A stretch of DNA of 64,000 nucleotides from Selaginella moellendorffii (taxonomy: Eukaryota > Streptophyta > Lycopodiopsida > Selaginellales > Selaginellaceae), in NCBI RefSeq assembly GCF_000143415.4, contig NW_003314328.1, positions 585,889 to 649,888 of the forward strand. Reading direction: 5' to 3'. Under the pieces are notes generated by a model. The model was not told where the DNA came from, searched no databases, and saw only the letters and a program-made list of their open reading frames with translations. The position numbers were made by a program, and so were the translations under genes. The stretch's first letter is position 1; each line of letters opens with the position of its first letter. This document shows positions 11,874-24,325 of this stretch, piece by piece.

Positions 11874-13039
11874 TACTCCCTTATTTAAAAGTGCTATTGG
11901 TATATGGCATCTGGAGTCTTTTATTCCATTTTTAGAATATTATTTGTGAATATGCTCATAATCTAACGGTTCAAATTCAAAAACTTCAAATAGACAGCAC
12001 AGATCAAGTGCCAAAGGGGTGGCAACGCTTCAATGTGATTTTAATGATGCTCCAAATCAAGGAAATTTTTAGGGCAGATTGTGAGCTGCAAGCTTTCTCT
12101 CTGTCTCTCTCTCTCTCTCTCTACTTGGCTGCGGGACTCTCCTGCCATGCTATAAGTTGGTATATGGAAGGTAAGATTTTCTGGATTCCACTTCAGCCTC
12201 CATTGTTTGTTCTTGTAGATGCAAAAATTGGCTGCGATGTCTTCAAATTCCAATGCCCTGGATTGAGCTGTCCATTGCATACTATTCTGCTGTCAAAAGG
12301 ATCTTCCTAGAGAGGCAAGAACTGGCTGGTTTGCATGTGGTCAACAAGCTCAACGCTCCATACTAGAGCATTGACGAGCATCCTGCAGAACCTTTTTATT
12401 TCCTAAGGACAGTGAGTTGCATATGCCAAGATTGAAAAGAGCCAGGTGGTACGTTCACCATCAGCAGCTGATCAAGTTTAGGAGGTAAGTAGCTCTCCTC
12501 AAGTGTGTTTGACAGGCTGTTTAGAACAAGAAAATATCATACTACACCTTACAGTTTCTCATTCCCTAGACATTCCTCAGATGCTGCTCATAGATTTCCA
12601 GAAGTTGTAACTTAACTACTATAAAACATGAAAGAAGTAGCAAAAAAGTACCATTCATGTTTTAAAGGTTTTTTTCCATTATTGGAAGATATCCAGAGGA
12701 AGTTAACACTTTAGAGCCTCACAAGCACCTCATAAATTTCCCTTAAAGATATGATGTGCAATTCAATGGTTCTTTAAGAATACCTGACAGTTTGAATCTG
12801 TCTTGAACATGTCTTCGTTAGGTCCATTGAAGCAAAGGGTAAACATAAATGCAGAGTTTTTATAAATAGCATTTCCTTCCAAAATACAGAAGTGACAGGG
12901 GTGAATTAGAATAGTGGAGGCATGAGAATACATAGGGTATCATCTTGTATGAGGTACAATTTAGTAGAATACTTTTTTCTTTCTTAATTACAGAAGTTTT
13001 GAAACTTTTACAGTGGCCTAAAGATGAAAGATTGTATGA
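11874..13039. other. No gene recognised; (CT)n microsatellite
   Basis: A CT repeat at about 12098-12122 produces long artefact frames on both strands. Nothing else resembles a protein. The right part adjoins the CYP88-like pseudogene and may contain its undetectable last exons. Confidence 0.4.
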
Positions 13040-14100
13040 AATTATATTTTCACTTTCTCGAGCACATCAGGATTTTGCTTTAGGAAACCATCAGCCATCG
13101 AGTTGTGACCAGCGTTTATGTACATGTTGAGCATGTCTATGATTTCAGCACTTCCAGAGACTCTCCTTTGTCATCCAGCTCATCCATGAGCAACAAAAGA
13201 ATGCTTGTTTCCTGTGGCTTTCTGGAAGCTCTTCGCTAGGTCTTGGATAAGCTTGATGACCTTTCACCTGGTCTGAGAATGGGAAAACATCACAAAACTA
13301 TGTAGGACAATGCATATGGCTTTTACCTTCAAGGCTTTGTTGTAGGCAGTGTTGGAGAAGTTGATGGGGAAAGCCTGAATGCCTTGGTTGACAGTACAAG
13401 GAGAAAATCTCATTCACATCAAGACTGGAGTCTTTCCTATATAAAATGTAGAGGACAGTTAGATATGTGAACTGTCATATCAGAAAAAACCAGTATCAAC
13501 GAGAAAAATAAGACAAAGAGGAAGTAAACATACCCTTCTCATCTCGGTAAGAAGAACAATCTTATGCTGCATAGGCCACCTTGCAAGGCATGCTATTATA
13601 GGGGCACATACTGCTTAAGAGCTTTGGGATTGTTCACAGTGACTCAATAAGCTTCTGGAGCTTCAAGTAGATCTCTTCAGTTAATCCCGCAAACAGATTT
13701 TGTCCAATGAGCACAACAGTGCTCTTTGGCCATCCTGTCTCAAAGCTGTCTTTGGAGAGCACGAATTTGCATGCCTCCGGTGTGGCAACCAGGATGGTGG
13801 GCTGCTAGAACAGAAATGCCTTGTAAAACCCACTTGATTATACCTGAAACCAAGAAGTGACCCATGAAAGAGTATGGTAATCCAGACTTGAAGGCTCTAA
13901 GAAAAGCAGCCATGTTGATAAAGACGGGCCATCCAAGTGGACCCGGTGGAAGTGGAGGCCGTCCTGGCTTGAGCACTGGCTCATAGTACCACTTGTTTAA
14001 AAATCTCAAGAATGTCGGCAAAGCAGTCACTGCCATGTTGCTTCCAGTGAACAACTTGGAGGAGGAAGAACCCCATAAAGGTACAGCATTGACACTCAAC
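13040..14100 (-). pseudogene. CYP88-like cytochrome P450 (ent-kaurenoic acid oxidase type) pseudogene
   Basis: Minus-strand blocks appear in family order. At 14060-13870 is the proline-rich hinge and following helix (RPPLPPGPLGWPVF, FLRAFKSG). At 13830-13690 is FYKAFLF, stop, then QPTILVATPEACKFVLS and WPKSTVVLIGQNLF. At 13400-13300 is FPINFSNTAYNKALK. At 13150-13050 is the I-helix region IIDMLNMYINAGHNS and NPDVLEKVK. The wording matches CYP88 enzymes of gibberellin synthesis as I recall them. There is an amber codon inside the second block, further stops near 13260 and 13200, and no heme-binding exon, so it cannot make an enzyme. Confidence 0.7.
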
Positions 14101-15900
14101 TATGGCGTCTGATTAATTGAGTGGCCAGTCACGTTCATATCAGTGGCTCCAGTGACGATAACTCAAGAGCACCATTGCTGTATTGGCAGTGCACTCCTCG
14201 TTGAGAAATTTCAAGCAAATACTGGATATTTTGATCGGCTTCAAAACTGTTAAAAAGTAATAAAACACAAAATTTCAGGATTGTATCCCATCCAGGTCAC
14301 TGCAAGAATATGGCAACCATAAAAACCAAAATAAATAAATCCCAGCCTTTCTGCCACTCCTGGGAATAAGAAGGGGGACCTGCAATAGGAAAAACGGGCT
14401 GTAAAACACACAAGCACCTCCAAAAGCTCATTCATTGGAAATAAGAACAACTACTTTTTCTAGAATTTGACATATTCTACTTTACCATAAATTACCTGGA
14501 CACAGTGTCATGAGTTTAAGGTTGATTAAACCTGCAATCCTTATATGTGCTGAGATTACTTCATTTTCACATTTTCACATTTTCATGTTCCGATCCATCT
14601 TTTTTTCCTACACAAACATCAAACATCAGTAAGTGATCCACATCAATGAGAAAGAAAAGTGCCACAAAGATATCAGAGTCAATAACAATAAAAATAATAG
14701 TTGTATTGATTGTGAGCCATCAACTTAAATGCCACAGCAGTTTGTAAAAATAATCACAAGACTACATGTGTAGTTTACAATGGCACAAAAGGGAAGAGAC
14801 CTCTCTTACCTCACTCATTTGATCAAGAAAAACATGACTTGTCATCTTTCTCTCTGGAACATACACAAAGTGAGCAAATGAAAGGAGTTAAGAATGTAAA
14901 GGCACACATACCTGGTGAGCTCGATGACACAGCAAAAGTGTCCATGCCAACACCAATCCTAGAAGCCCCACCTCGATCAGGCTGCTTGCATTCTAGAATT
15001 GCTGCTGGATCATCACTGCCATCTTCACTTGGACTGGGACTCAGCTCGAAAGTAACGATGTTTGTCGAGATAAATGCTCCTTTCTTCATGAATGACAAAT
15101 ATCATTGGTGTTATTCAGACTAAGAAGGACCATCTCCATTATAAAGCCACACTAATAAAGAAAAGAGCATAAGTGAAAGCAATGGAAAACATGAGAGCAA
15201 TACCAAGCAAGAAAAGAACAAGAGAAGGAAGCAAGAATGGATGTTAGAGTTCTATACTTGAATTTTACCATTGGTGCTGCCAAGGTTTCACTGCCACCAA
15301 GGCCAACAAGCCCAATTTCTGTCTAGCTGCTTGCCTAAAGAGATCGCAGGATTTTGCAACTTCTACCACATTCTGTTCATCATTTGGTTTTACTGTTACT
15401 TTGAAAGATTGAATCAGCAACTCACCACAACTGAGAATAGTTTGAACCAGCTACATTCTGGCACATAAGAAAATTGGTATGCTATTCACATGGAATCACG
15501 TCAAGGAGTGAGCAACTAAAACTAAGCTTTTCACCAAGGCAAGAACAAATAAAAAATGAAATAAAATTACCAGTCCTCCCCCCTGGGTCATGTTTGCAAG
15601 TGAATCCAAGCGTTTCCTTGCTGGCCTGGCATACTCACAAGAAGAGGACAATAGAAGGCCAAGCAGATAAATGCTAATTGCTGACCCACTGCATTGGTCA
15701 GTGCTGGGTGCTTCCTGGCCTGAGTGGCATGACACAAGATCAGATCACCCGAAAGAACACAAAACCTGAGGAGTTACCTGCTAATTTCCAGAGCTTTCTC
15801 ATGGAACCCAAGGAGAGCCTCTTCCCGCAATAGTCCACTTTCTTTTTTATTGAAATGACCGAGGAAACAAAATAGTTAAATAGTAGTACATTGTACTGCC
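14101..15900. other. Possible decayed exons, unidentified
   Basis: Short minus-strand frames look protein-like but were not recognised: about 15098-14900 (FELSPSPSEDGSDDPAA), about 15330-15270 (EIGLVGLGGSETLAAP) and about 15830-15790 (REEALLGFHEKALEIS). They may be exon relics of one gene upstream of the P450 relic, or captured fragments. No continuous model can be built. Confidence 0.3.
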
Positions 15901-17689
15901 TGTTGTAGCCTTTGTGGCTTTGCTTGACTACAAAACAATGCTTACAAGGTCAGAATGACACAAGCAGATATTTCATAAAGATGTCAGTCTTTTGCCACTT
16001 CACTCTCAAACAATGAAATCAGATATATGAATCACCCAAGACAAAATGTGGATAATATTACCTAATTATAATCCTAATGAACCATAGTCATCTTTATAGA
16101 TATTTAATTTTTGAGTTGTTCTACTAATTTTTAACCTAAATCACTTTTCATGAGAAGTTCTAAGTATGCTTGGCTAAATAGACACTTAGGAATTCCTTCC
16201 TTATGCTCTTTCGGCCAAGTACAGATGCAAAGTCCAATTTACTAACACTTGAATAAGAGGGGTTAAGGATCTCATGAATCCTGCCGGAATCTTTATAAAC
16301 CAGTATTTTTAATATTTTAATATTTTATTTCTATAAAGTTTCTTTCTTCTTATTCTAAGTTTTTCTTTCTCAAATATTTTTTCTCTTCATCATTTAATTT
16401 TCATTGTAGTTATCTTATATATTATAAATTAAAAAATGTGTTACATACTCTTGATCTATTGGTCACTTATATTCTAGTTAGAAAGGTTTTACACATGTAT
16501 TAATATTTTTATTTTATAAAATATTTAATATAAATATTTAATAAAATAATTTTTCTATATTTACCAGCTGAGTTGTATTTTTCTCACAAATGTGGCATAT
16601 AATTTTACTCTATCTCAAAACCATAAACGTTTTTAGTAAAATACTTAATTTATTATTTGAACTAACAAGGTATTTTCCTTATGCTTAGGTATGGATTGAT
16701 ATAAAACACTATTGAAACAAAAGATAAAGCTCATGTAAAGCTTTAAGACAAACCTGTACTAATGCTTTATAATAAAATTATGCATTCATGTCTCATATAT
16801 GACATGGTATCTAATATGGTATAAGCTATTTCATACATATACATCTATCAAATCCATTTCTTAATAATATCTTAGTTATATGAAAATTTCAAAGAAAATA
16901 AAAAATTAGCTATTAGCTCAAAGAATAACATAAAATTATAAATTATAACATTACACTTTTAGTTGCAATGAGTTTGATAAAAATCATATTAAATTAAAAA
17001 TATTTATAATAACATATTCTACTATTATTGTGGCATTGTAAAGAAAGAAAAGATATTTAAGAGTACATTAAACAATTTTTATATATACTAAATCCATAAA
17101 AAAATTAAAACCAAATCAAATAGTCATGTTTGAAAAAAAAAATTAAAATTAAAAAATAATTATGATTTTAGGTGAATTATCAGTGAGAGTAAATTCAAAG
17201 AACAAAAAATAATGTTTTATTATCTTCTGCATAATATTAGTTAACTTTATTTAATATTTCTAATCAAATTTTTACAAGTGATATAAAAGTTTAATTTGAT
17301 CAGCTTTAAACTTACAATTTTATATTATGGATTACAACTATAAATTAAACTACCTGAATGAAATATTTTAATTTATAGATAAAAGTATTGATGGTTTTAA
17401 TGTTGCATGAAAGGAAAGGGTGTAGTTGATTAGATAAGTGTTGCTTCTTAGAAAGAAATGAAATAAATATTCAGTAACAAATAATGACTTTCTAATGCAC
17501 TTTATGCTCATCACATTCTAATCCTATAGCAACAGATGTTTCATATAAGTTCAAGTACCAATTTAGCATAGTTGCTAGCACTCTTTAAAGGTAAAGGAAT
17601 CCCTCCCTTTTGGAATAGCATTTAAAAAATAGAGTGCCACATGATAGCTCTAGCAATGAAACTCACAAATTTATAGACAATTCAAAAAT
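15901..17689. other. AT-rich stretch, nothing recognised
   Basis: About 80% A+T, with no open frame over 60 codons, no tandem array and no LTR signature seen. Confidence 0.5.
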
Positions 17690-18112
17690 ATGGTATAGGA
17701 GATTTTATAGTATTGTGCTAGGTAAATAATATCATCAAGGGTAGTTGGGGCAAGTGTATGCACAAGTTTCATAAAATCTTGATGAAGTACTGAGCACAAC
17801 ATTCCCAACTTGATCTATTTAGAAATATTGGGTCTATATGTTAAGGAGAAAGTTCTAATTTACATGAGTGGTTGCACTCAAACCATTGTACCATTACAAT
17901 GCTGTCCCTTGAGACATATGAGAAACTTATATCAATGTTGGGCATCATTAATTATCATAAAATGATCAAACCCACTGTATGCATCATCCTCAAGATTCCC
18001 ATTGAAGAAATTTAGCAGGACGCGAAGATTGGCATCAAAGGCAAGAGAAGTTGCACTATACACTATAAATATTACCATCAACTAAGTTTCATTATTCAAT
18101 TGCAACCATATA
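17690..18112 (-). pseudogene. Decayed gag fragment of the 49-53 kb gypsy family
   Basis: The stretch matches the plus-strand text of 52220-52755, the gag part of the element at 49120-53222, including the passages around 52500-52540 and 52700-52750. It has an internal deletion and many transitions. It stops exactly where the LTR at 18113 begins, so that LTR interrupts it. The family's own LTR remnant follows at about 18715. Confidence 0.7.
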
Positions 18113-18702
18113 TGTAGTACATGTGGTTTTCACCCTTTATCCTATGGTGATTTACTATAGGATAACCACGAAGAAAAACTTAAACTCTTCATATGCCACG
18201 TGTCACCTGCCATGTGCTATATGCCACATGTTCAAAGGACAGTGGTGTAGAACCCGAGTTTCAGAGTCTTGGGCCAATGAATGAAAGAACAGAGCTAAAC
18301 TCCTAAGCATGGAGCCAAGGAGCGAAGAGACAGGAACACGGAGTGACTCTTGAGCATACAGCCCAAGGAGCGAAGAGATAGGAGCACGGAGTGACTCTTG
18401 AGCATACAGCCCAAGGAGCAAAGGGACAGGAGCACGGAATGACTTTTGAGTATATAGCCCAAGGAGCGAAGGGACAGGAGCATGGAGTGACTTGGAACAA
18501 TCCTAGAGTATCCAACATCATAATGCTAGAACCAACATGTAAAACGAAGCTAAATGGAATTTGGCGTTATTTCAGTATATCGGTGGCCTAACCTGAGGAT
18601 ATAGGTACTCTACCAACTAGCATCATATGGAACTTTGGCTTCGACCCAAGCCGGATGCATAACAAAGACAGACCCCAGAGCCTCCCCGCCCCCCTCCCAC
18701 CC
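18113..18702 (-). mobile_element. LARD-family LTR with purine-tract remnant
   Basis: This is homologous to the LTRs at 30551-31091 and 36641-37182, starting with TGTAGTAC (TGTAGCAC in the others) and sharing the passages around the CCACGTG motif and the final GACCCAAGC part. About 95 bp near the right end are deleted. The C-rich tract to 18702 matches the purine tract beside the 3' LTR of the full element, so this is the 3' end of a truncated copy and not a clean solo LTR. It carries an expanded tandem array (see 18315-18506). Confidence 0.75.
18315..18506. repeat. 48-bp tandem repeat, four units, inside an LTR
   Basis: Units begin with CCAAGGAG at 18315, 18363, 18411 and 18459, a constant period of 48 bp. 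The related LTRs at 30551 and 36641 carry only two units. The three overlapping repetitive ORFs on the minus strand arise from this array and are not genes. Confidence 0.85.
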
Positions 18703-18714
18703 AAACCAAAATTG

Positions 18715-18870
18715 CTCATCATCTCCACTAATGTGGGTGTATGGAATATAGAAGTGTATTCAATTAGCCCAAAAACCATGGCTTATATACAGGAGTGAGT
18801 GGTCTGGAATTTAATAGTTACTATGCTAATAATAGTAAACAACATCATAGCCATAAAACAGCAATAATCC
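18715..18870 (-). repeat. Remnant of the gypsy LTR (49-53 kb family)
   Basis: The text matches the LTRs at 49120 and 53048, preceded by the same CATCTCCACTAA that flanks the 5' LTR of the full element. With the gag piece at 17690-18112 it forms one old element split by the LTR at 18113. Confidence 0.65.
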
Positions 18871-20700
18871 TTTGTAAATATTTCTAAATCTTATAAATTT
18901 ATTAAGAAAAGAATAGAGCTTTATTTATCAATTAATCAAAGCACTTCTAAAAGATGTCAATCTCAACCTTTAATAAAATATCTTCAATCTTTTTATGTTA
19001 ATTTTTTTGAGACTGTTTGGAGGATAAAGATAAATAAGTAAACCCTAAATAAAAACTTTTTCTATGCTAATATTAATTTTATTTAAAGGCATTAAATCTG
19101 TGATTAACACAACAACTCCCAAAATTCATGAAGTTAAATGCTCTTGATGTAGCTTGGAAATGAGACACTCCATGCCATTAAAATCCCTCATTGCATTATC
19201 TTTCCATAATAGCTATGTTAATCATTGCAAACATATGCTCTAAAAGAAAAGCTTTTTATACAGCTGTAACCTAATGGCTAATCCAAAAGGAAACATATGG
19301 TTCTCAAAAGCATTTCTGATATCTTTTTTTTTAATTAATGAAAATAGGCTTAGTGTTTATTTAAACTACTCAAGTAGGGAGAGAATTCCACTTTTACACT
19401 GATTACTTTCTAGCTCAAGTATATATAAATTTCTTTCTGCCATTGTTAGAGAAAAAGTGTGTGTGTGTGTGTGTGTGTGTGTATGCTCAAGACAACCTTA
19501 GAAGTAAATAGTAAATTAAGACATTGATAGTTTTCTCAATTTCTTATTACAAAATGTTATTTCTAGGTTGGCCACAAAGTACCTTTTAATATATATAAGT
19601 CCAACATACATACACAACCAAAGTTGCACAACTAACCAACCAATAATAGAAACTTATTCTTTCCCATATGACTATTCTTTGCTGTAATATAATAGTTCAT
19701 ATTCACCATATAACTTGCTTTTAAAGAATGAATCCATTATTGTGTTTATAATTAATGTTTCATTTTTTATCCATAACAGTTTGTTGCTATGAACNNNNNN
19801 NNNNNNNNNNNNNNNNNNNNNNNNNNNNNNNNNNNNNNNNNNNNNNNNNNNNNNNNNNNNNNNNNNNNNNNNNNNNNNNNNNNNNNNNNNNNNNNNNNNN
19901 NNNNNNNNNNNNNNNNNNNNNNNNNNNNNNNNNNNNNNNNNNNNNNNNNNNNNNNNNNNNNNNNNNNNNNNNNNNNNNNNNNNNNNNNNNNNNNNNNNNN
20001 NNNNNNNNNNNNNNNNNNNNNNNNNNGTATATTCTTCCTCACATGGAATAGTATATACCTGGTATCTAATATCCATATCAATCATGATTAATGCACTAAT
20101 GGAGCCATACATGGATCATGATCCCATTCATCCAAGCCATTCTAGCTGTAAGATCCTGCCATGTGTTAGCTGCTGTGATTGGCTTTGCCTATTTGCTTGA
20201 AAGGGGGCTGGTGCCAGGTCTATGGGTATTATATCATGGCCAAGTGATCCTTTAGATAAGCTCTCATGAAAATCCTTTGCTCTATTTATCGCATTATGAT
20301 GGAAGTTGTATTTTAGTTCAAATGGATATAATCCAAGTTCAAAAGGTGGGCAAGATTTGAGTTCTAGTATAAAGTTCATTTCTCTTACACTCTATGTTAT
20401 TTCTATGTAAGACTTTTTCAGAACCAAACAAAGGGATGTTTAAGGTTCCTTCAAACCTTCTAAATCTCAATTTGACTAGTGGGGATAAGAAGATTTGTCT
20501 TGGCATTTGGAACAAGAAGGAAGAATACCCCATGCCCTTAGATCTAGACTTTTTTGAGCATTGTGAGCTAGGCAATCTCTATATTATAGATATGTAGAGA
20601 AAAAGAAGCCAAAAGATAACTTTGTAAAAGTAATAATTTTCTCTTATTAAAGTTCATATTAGTTCTCTAATCTATAAATTTCTAGTGTCCCATCTAGTGT
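18871..20700. other. AT-rich stretch with (GT)n and an assembly gap
   Basis: It contains a GT microsatellite at about 19459-19482 and the run of N described separately. ORFs drawn across the gap are meaningless. A 67-codon frame at 20394-20597 is open but unrecognised. Confidence 0.5.
19795..20026. other. Assembly gap (232 N)
   Basis: Unsequenced bases. No feature can be called across it. Confidence 0.99.
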
Positions 20701-20814
20701 GGCACAATGGAGGTGTTAGAACGCAGAGCATAGCTTAAAGCACTAAAAATATTCTAATTCCCAAAATATTCCCCTATCTTTGTATAAAGGCCTTGTGAGT
20801 GAGTGAGGGCAAGT

Positions 20815-21455
20815 GTAGCGCACTTTATTTTTCTCCCATTAAACTAACTGGAAAAAGGATAATTACTTGATAAAAGAGTTCTTAGTGGTTATTTTATCCC
20901 CCAAGATTCCAAAGATCTACAGTGACAGTATATTCAAATCTCATCCCATAATGTGGTATTGGAATAAATGGCACGAGTTCGATTCCCATTGATTAATGGC
21001 TATTTACAAATATAATATACCCTTGAGCAAGCTATATTCCTACCCCTAAATTTGAAATCATATATATTGGGCATCCATGCATACCTTTCTCTTGGTGGAG
21101 CATCAATGGACAAAAGCATCCACCATAGAACTGCAGTACGGGTGGATGACTAGTTGTTTCACATGGAATAGTTAGTTTACATAATGGAAGGATTAGTAGA
21201 TTCAGTGTGGAAATGGAAGTGTTAGTTCCTCTTAGCTTAGTAAAGGTTGTTAATTAATCTTCAATGAAAACATTAACATATTTGAAGGGGGAGTGAGTGT
21301 AATGCATGTGATCATGGGATGAGATTTGGATATAATGTCACCGTAGATCCTTAGAACTTTAGGGGATAAATAGGGATAAAATAGCCACTAAAGGCTCTCT
21401 CATCAAGCAATTCCCCCCTTTTCAATTGGCTTAAGGGGAGAAAAATAAGGTGCAC
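20815..21455. repeat. Inverted repeat, arms of about 160-170 bp
   Basis: The text of about 20815-20985 is found as its reverse complement at about 21295-21455, with scattered transitions. Shared passages include the ATCTCATCCCAT end and the block around GGGATAAAATAGCC. The 310-bp spacer is not recognised. The left part also resembles about 24190-24280, so the arms are probably fragments of one LTR family in opposite orientations. Confidence 0.65.
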
Positions 21456-22544
21456 TACAGCAAAAAAGGCATTTAAGGCAATTGAAAAGAGCTTAAGTTT
21501 GTGATGGAGAGCGGCAAGTGATCACCATCAAGCCCCATGGTATCATAGCATTCATCTCTAGACTCTAGAGAACACAAAATGCTTAAGAGGCACTTCTAGA
21601 CATATTAAGAGGCTTTCATAGCTGTCTTTGAGAGTGTCAATAGTTGATGGAGACATCTCACTGTGCGAGATTTTATGCATAATTCCTAGCTTTGAATAGT
21701 GTCTTGAGGATTTTGTGAGGTCTATTGGAACCACAGCCTCTCTCCTGTAAAACATGCATATTATTGACACAACCTCCTCTTCAATTGCTTTTTGCACCTG
21801 TAGACTTTGGCATTGGTTCTTTTGTCATCAGTGCTCTCGTTGATTCCAAATCTAGGAGCAATGTGATCTCTTTAGATGCATCCGCAAGAGTAAGTCTCTA
21901 GAAGCATAACTCTAATCTTGAAGACATTTGAGAACCACACTATTATCCTTGCAGGCATTTGCCGCAGTGTTTGAGTTTATGTCAATGGGGTGGAATCTTT
22001 TTTGGACTTTGTGGTGGTGGACTACTAGAAGTTTAGCTCCAAACCTTTGAAGGACTCCCTAATCCTTGGACAAGTTTGGCATGATCAGGTTTTAGGCACC
22101 ACAAACTAGTCATTCGGCACAATGGAAATTAGTGATAGTCACCAGACTTCTTATCTTTACAATGCTCACGGACACTCTCTGTTGGGAAAGCTTCAAGGAC
22201 AGCCCTCAAGACTGTCTTAGAGCCAGTTGATATGCTCCGAGCCAGTATTCTCTTCCTCAACACGTTTTCCCCACTCACTGACGGTTGTCTTCCCCAAGTT
22301 GATTGAAGATCCATCACAGCCCGAGTTCAATGTGTTCCAATGCAACACAATCATTATAGAGGCTCCCAAGCACTTAGTTTGATCAAAGTGATGGCCAGCT
22401 TTAAGATTCACCAATCTTCTGAGTGGAGGCTGTTTCAATGATATCATTTTTTTAGAGTGTGGACCTTATGTGTAGGATCTCCCCTTAGTTGTAACTTGGT
22501 CTCAGAGCCTTTAGTAGGGGACTCTAGCAAAGTATATACATCCT
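21456..22544. other. No gene recognised; decayed repeat
   Basis: Several frames of 60-80 codons occur, none recognisable. The context on both sides is retroelement remnants. Confidence 0.4.
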
Positions 22545-23070
22545 ATGGTGTCAAAAACCTTTGAAGAAGGAATGATGATTGTGAGCAAGAGCAGCCCAAC
22601 CTCTTTATTTGAGGATCAAGTGGTAAGTGACCACGTGGTTAGTCAGGCCTCTTTATTTGAGGACCAAACTACTCTTACTTTCACAGATTTCCAAGTATCA
22701 TCACTTGCAGTCTCTTTGTGCCATGCTGCCGACTTCCAGCTTTCTAACATGGACAAGCTTCATACTCATGACATGGAGATCCTTGCCCTTAATGAGAAGT
22801 GCAAGGCTTTAGCTGAGCAGCTTCTTGCTACAAAGAACAAGATTAAGGCAGCCATTGACTCCAAAGTTCCCAATTCAATCCTCTTTTCTCCTAGACAATT
22901 TGTTTTTCTCAAAGAATTCACTCCTTCTTCCAAGTTCTCTCCATAGTGGCTTGGCCCCTACTTTATCTAGTGCCAAGTGGAAGGTGGTTCCTACGTGCTC
23001 ACTGATGAAATTAGCCATGAGCTTCCACATACTCACAATTATTGCTACCTTAAAGCATTCATGTGTTGAC
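22545..23070 (+). pseudogene. C-terminal pol fragment of a Ty3/gypsy element
   Basis: A plus-strand frame opens at 22545 for 133 codons and, read past its stops, continues to about 23070. The segment RQFVFLKEFTPSSKFSP, then W-LGPYF, GGSYVLTDE and NYCYLKAF follows the usual gypsy order after the integrase (F-x-x-G-D-x-V-x-L, W-x-G-P-Y, G-x-Y-x-L). The same tail occurs on the minus strand at 3300-3400. The upstream part (residues 60-105) is helical (MEILALNEKCKALAEQLL). It is not a functional gene. Confidence 0.6.
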
Positions 23071-24325
23071 TTCTTTCTCTTTCTTTTTCTTTTTCCCCAT
23101 CTTCTTTCACCTCTTCTCTTCTATCTTCAAGCTTTACTACCTTGGACCATGGGTTCCAACTTCGATTTCAGCCACAAGGTTGCATGAACTCCTTTCATGT
23201 GTGAGCTTTTATAGTTTTTTAGTGAGTTCTCAACTATTTTTGGGATCCATCACCTTTACTTCATCCCACCATTCATCACCTTCATCACCGCAAAATCACA
23301 CTCCAAGATCACACATCACTCTCTACACATTGTTGCTTATTCTTCATGATTGATACCTGTATTAGGATCTTGCCAATTTCATCCACTTTCTATCCATGGT
23401 ACTCAACATGCATTTACATCACTCCACTATAGCTACAAATACCTTTTGATAGTAGTAAAAATTATCCAGGTCCAACATACCATTACAAGTTATAGCTGCG
23501 ACTTTACATCATTGTGACCTACTAGCATATTTGGAGTAGTTTTTCTTTGAGCCAAAATCATCTAACACATAAAGAGCACTCAAGCCACTTTCTTGAGCAA
23601 GTTGTTGGCTGCCAACACTTTTTCTCAAGCTCCAAGCATCCATGAATAAATGCCACCACTAAATAAACACCGTTTCCAGCACTTTGCACCATTTACAGTA
23701 GCTGCGACTTCTAGTTTCAGGCTGTTGCTATCAACTTTCCCTCTTCACTATCACAACCATTCATCCCCACACTCTTGGCCTCACTCATCCCTTCATACTT
23801 TCACCATCTTCACTCACCTTTGCATTTACCACCACTGGGCAATGCATCCATCACAACTACCTATCCCAAAACTTTTCAGGGCAACCTGAGAGTTTGTTAA
23901 AGGAACTTTGCACAAATTTAAGGGCCTTGTGGTTATGATTCAAGTTCAATTCTTACTATCCTTTTTTTTTTTTTTTGCACCTCTTTGTTTTTCTCTTTTG
24001 TTTCTTCTCTATCTTTTTTTATTTTAGGTTTTCCTTTTAGTCCCAAATTTTACACTACTTCCTTCACCTTTCACTTTTTCTCTTGTTTTCTCTTTGGTTT
24101 TCTTCTCTATTTCGCATTGTTCTCTTTTGGATATTTAGTGTAGCACTTCAATATAACTTCTACAACTTGGTCATAGATTCTTTTGAATATTTTGATTCCT
24201 AAAATATTCCTCTATCTAAGAGGGTATTTAGGGCAATTGAAAAGAGCTTGAGTTTGTGATAGAGGCTTTGAGAGCTAGAGTTAGAGACGTTCGAAGATAA
24301 CCTTCATCTTTCTATAGAGGGTGGG
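23071..24325. other. Pyrimidine-rich stretch, no gene
   Basis: A strong C/T bias on the plus strand (about 23060-24130) yields serine- and leucine-rich ORFs that are compositional artefacts. A T-run lies near 23960. The part from about 24130 resembles 20740-20800. Confidence 0.45.

Noticed and set aside
18315-18506. Regularly spaced repeat that might suggest a CRISPR array
   Set aside because: Units are directly tandem without unique spacers and lie in a plant LTR.
18203-18521. Repetitive leucine/serine ORFs on the minus strand
   Set aside because: Different frames of the 48-bp tandem array inside an LTR. No homologue-like features, and the other LTRs of the family do not keep the frame.
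19672-20112. ORFs of about 100-146 codons
   Set aside because: They consist mostly of unsequenced N.
22491-22513. Possible plus-strand primer-binding site (TGGTCTCAGAGCC)
   Set aside because: The preceding bases do not end in CA, no LTR pair was found, and the downstream frame is a pol tail and not gag.
23063-23889. Serine/leucine/histidine-rich plus-strand ORFs
   Set aside because: Compositional result of a pyrimidine-rich strand. No domain visible.
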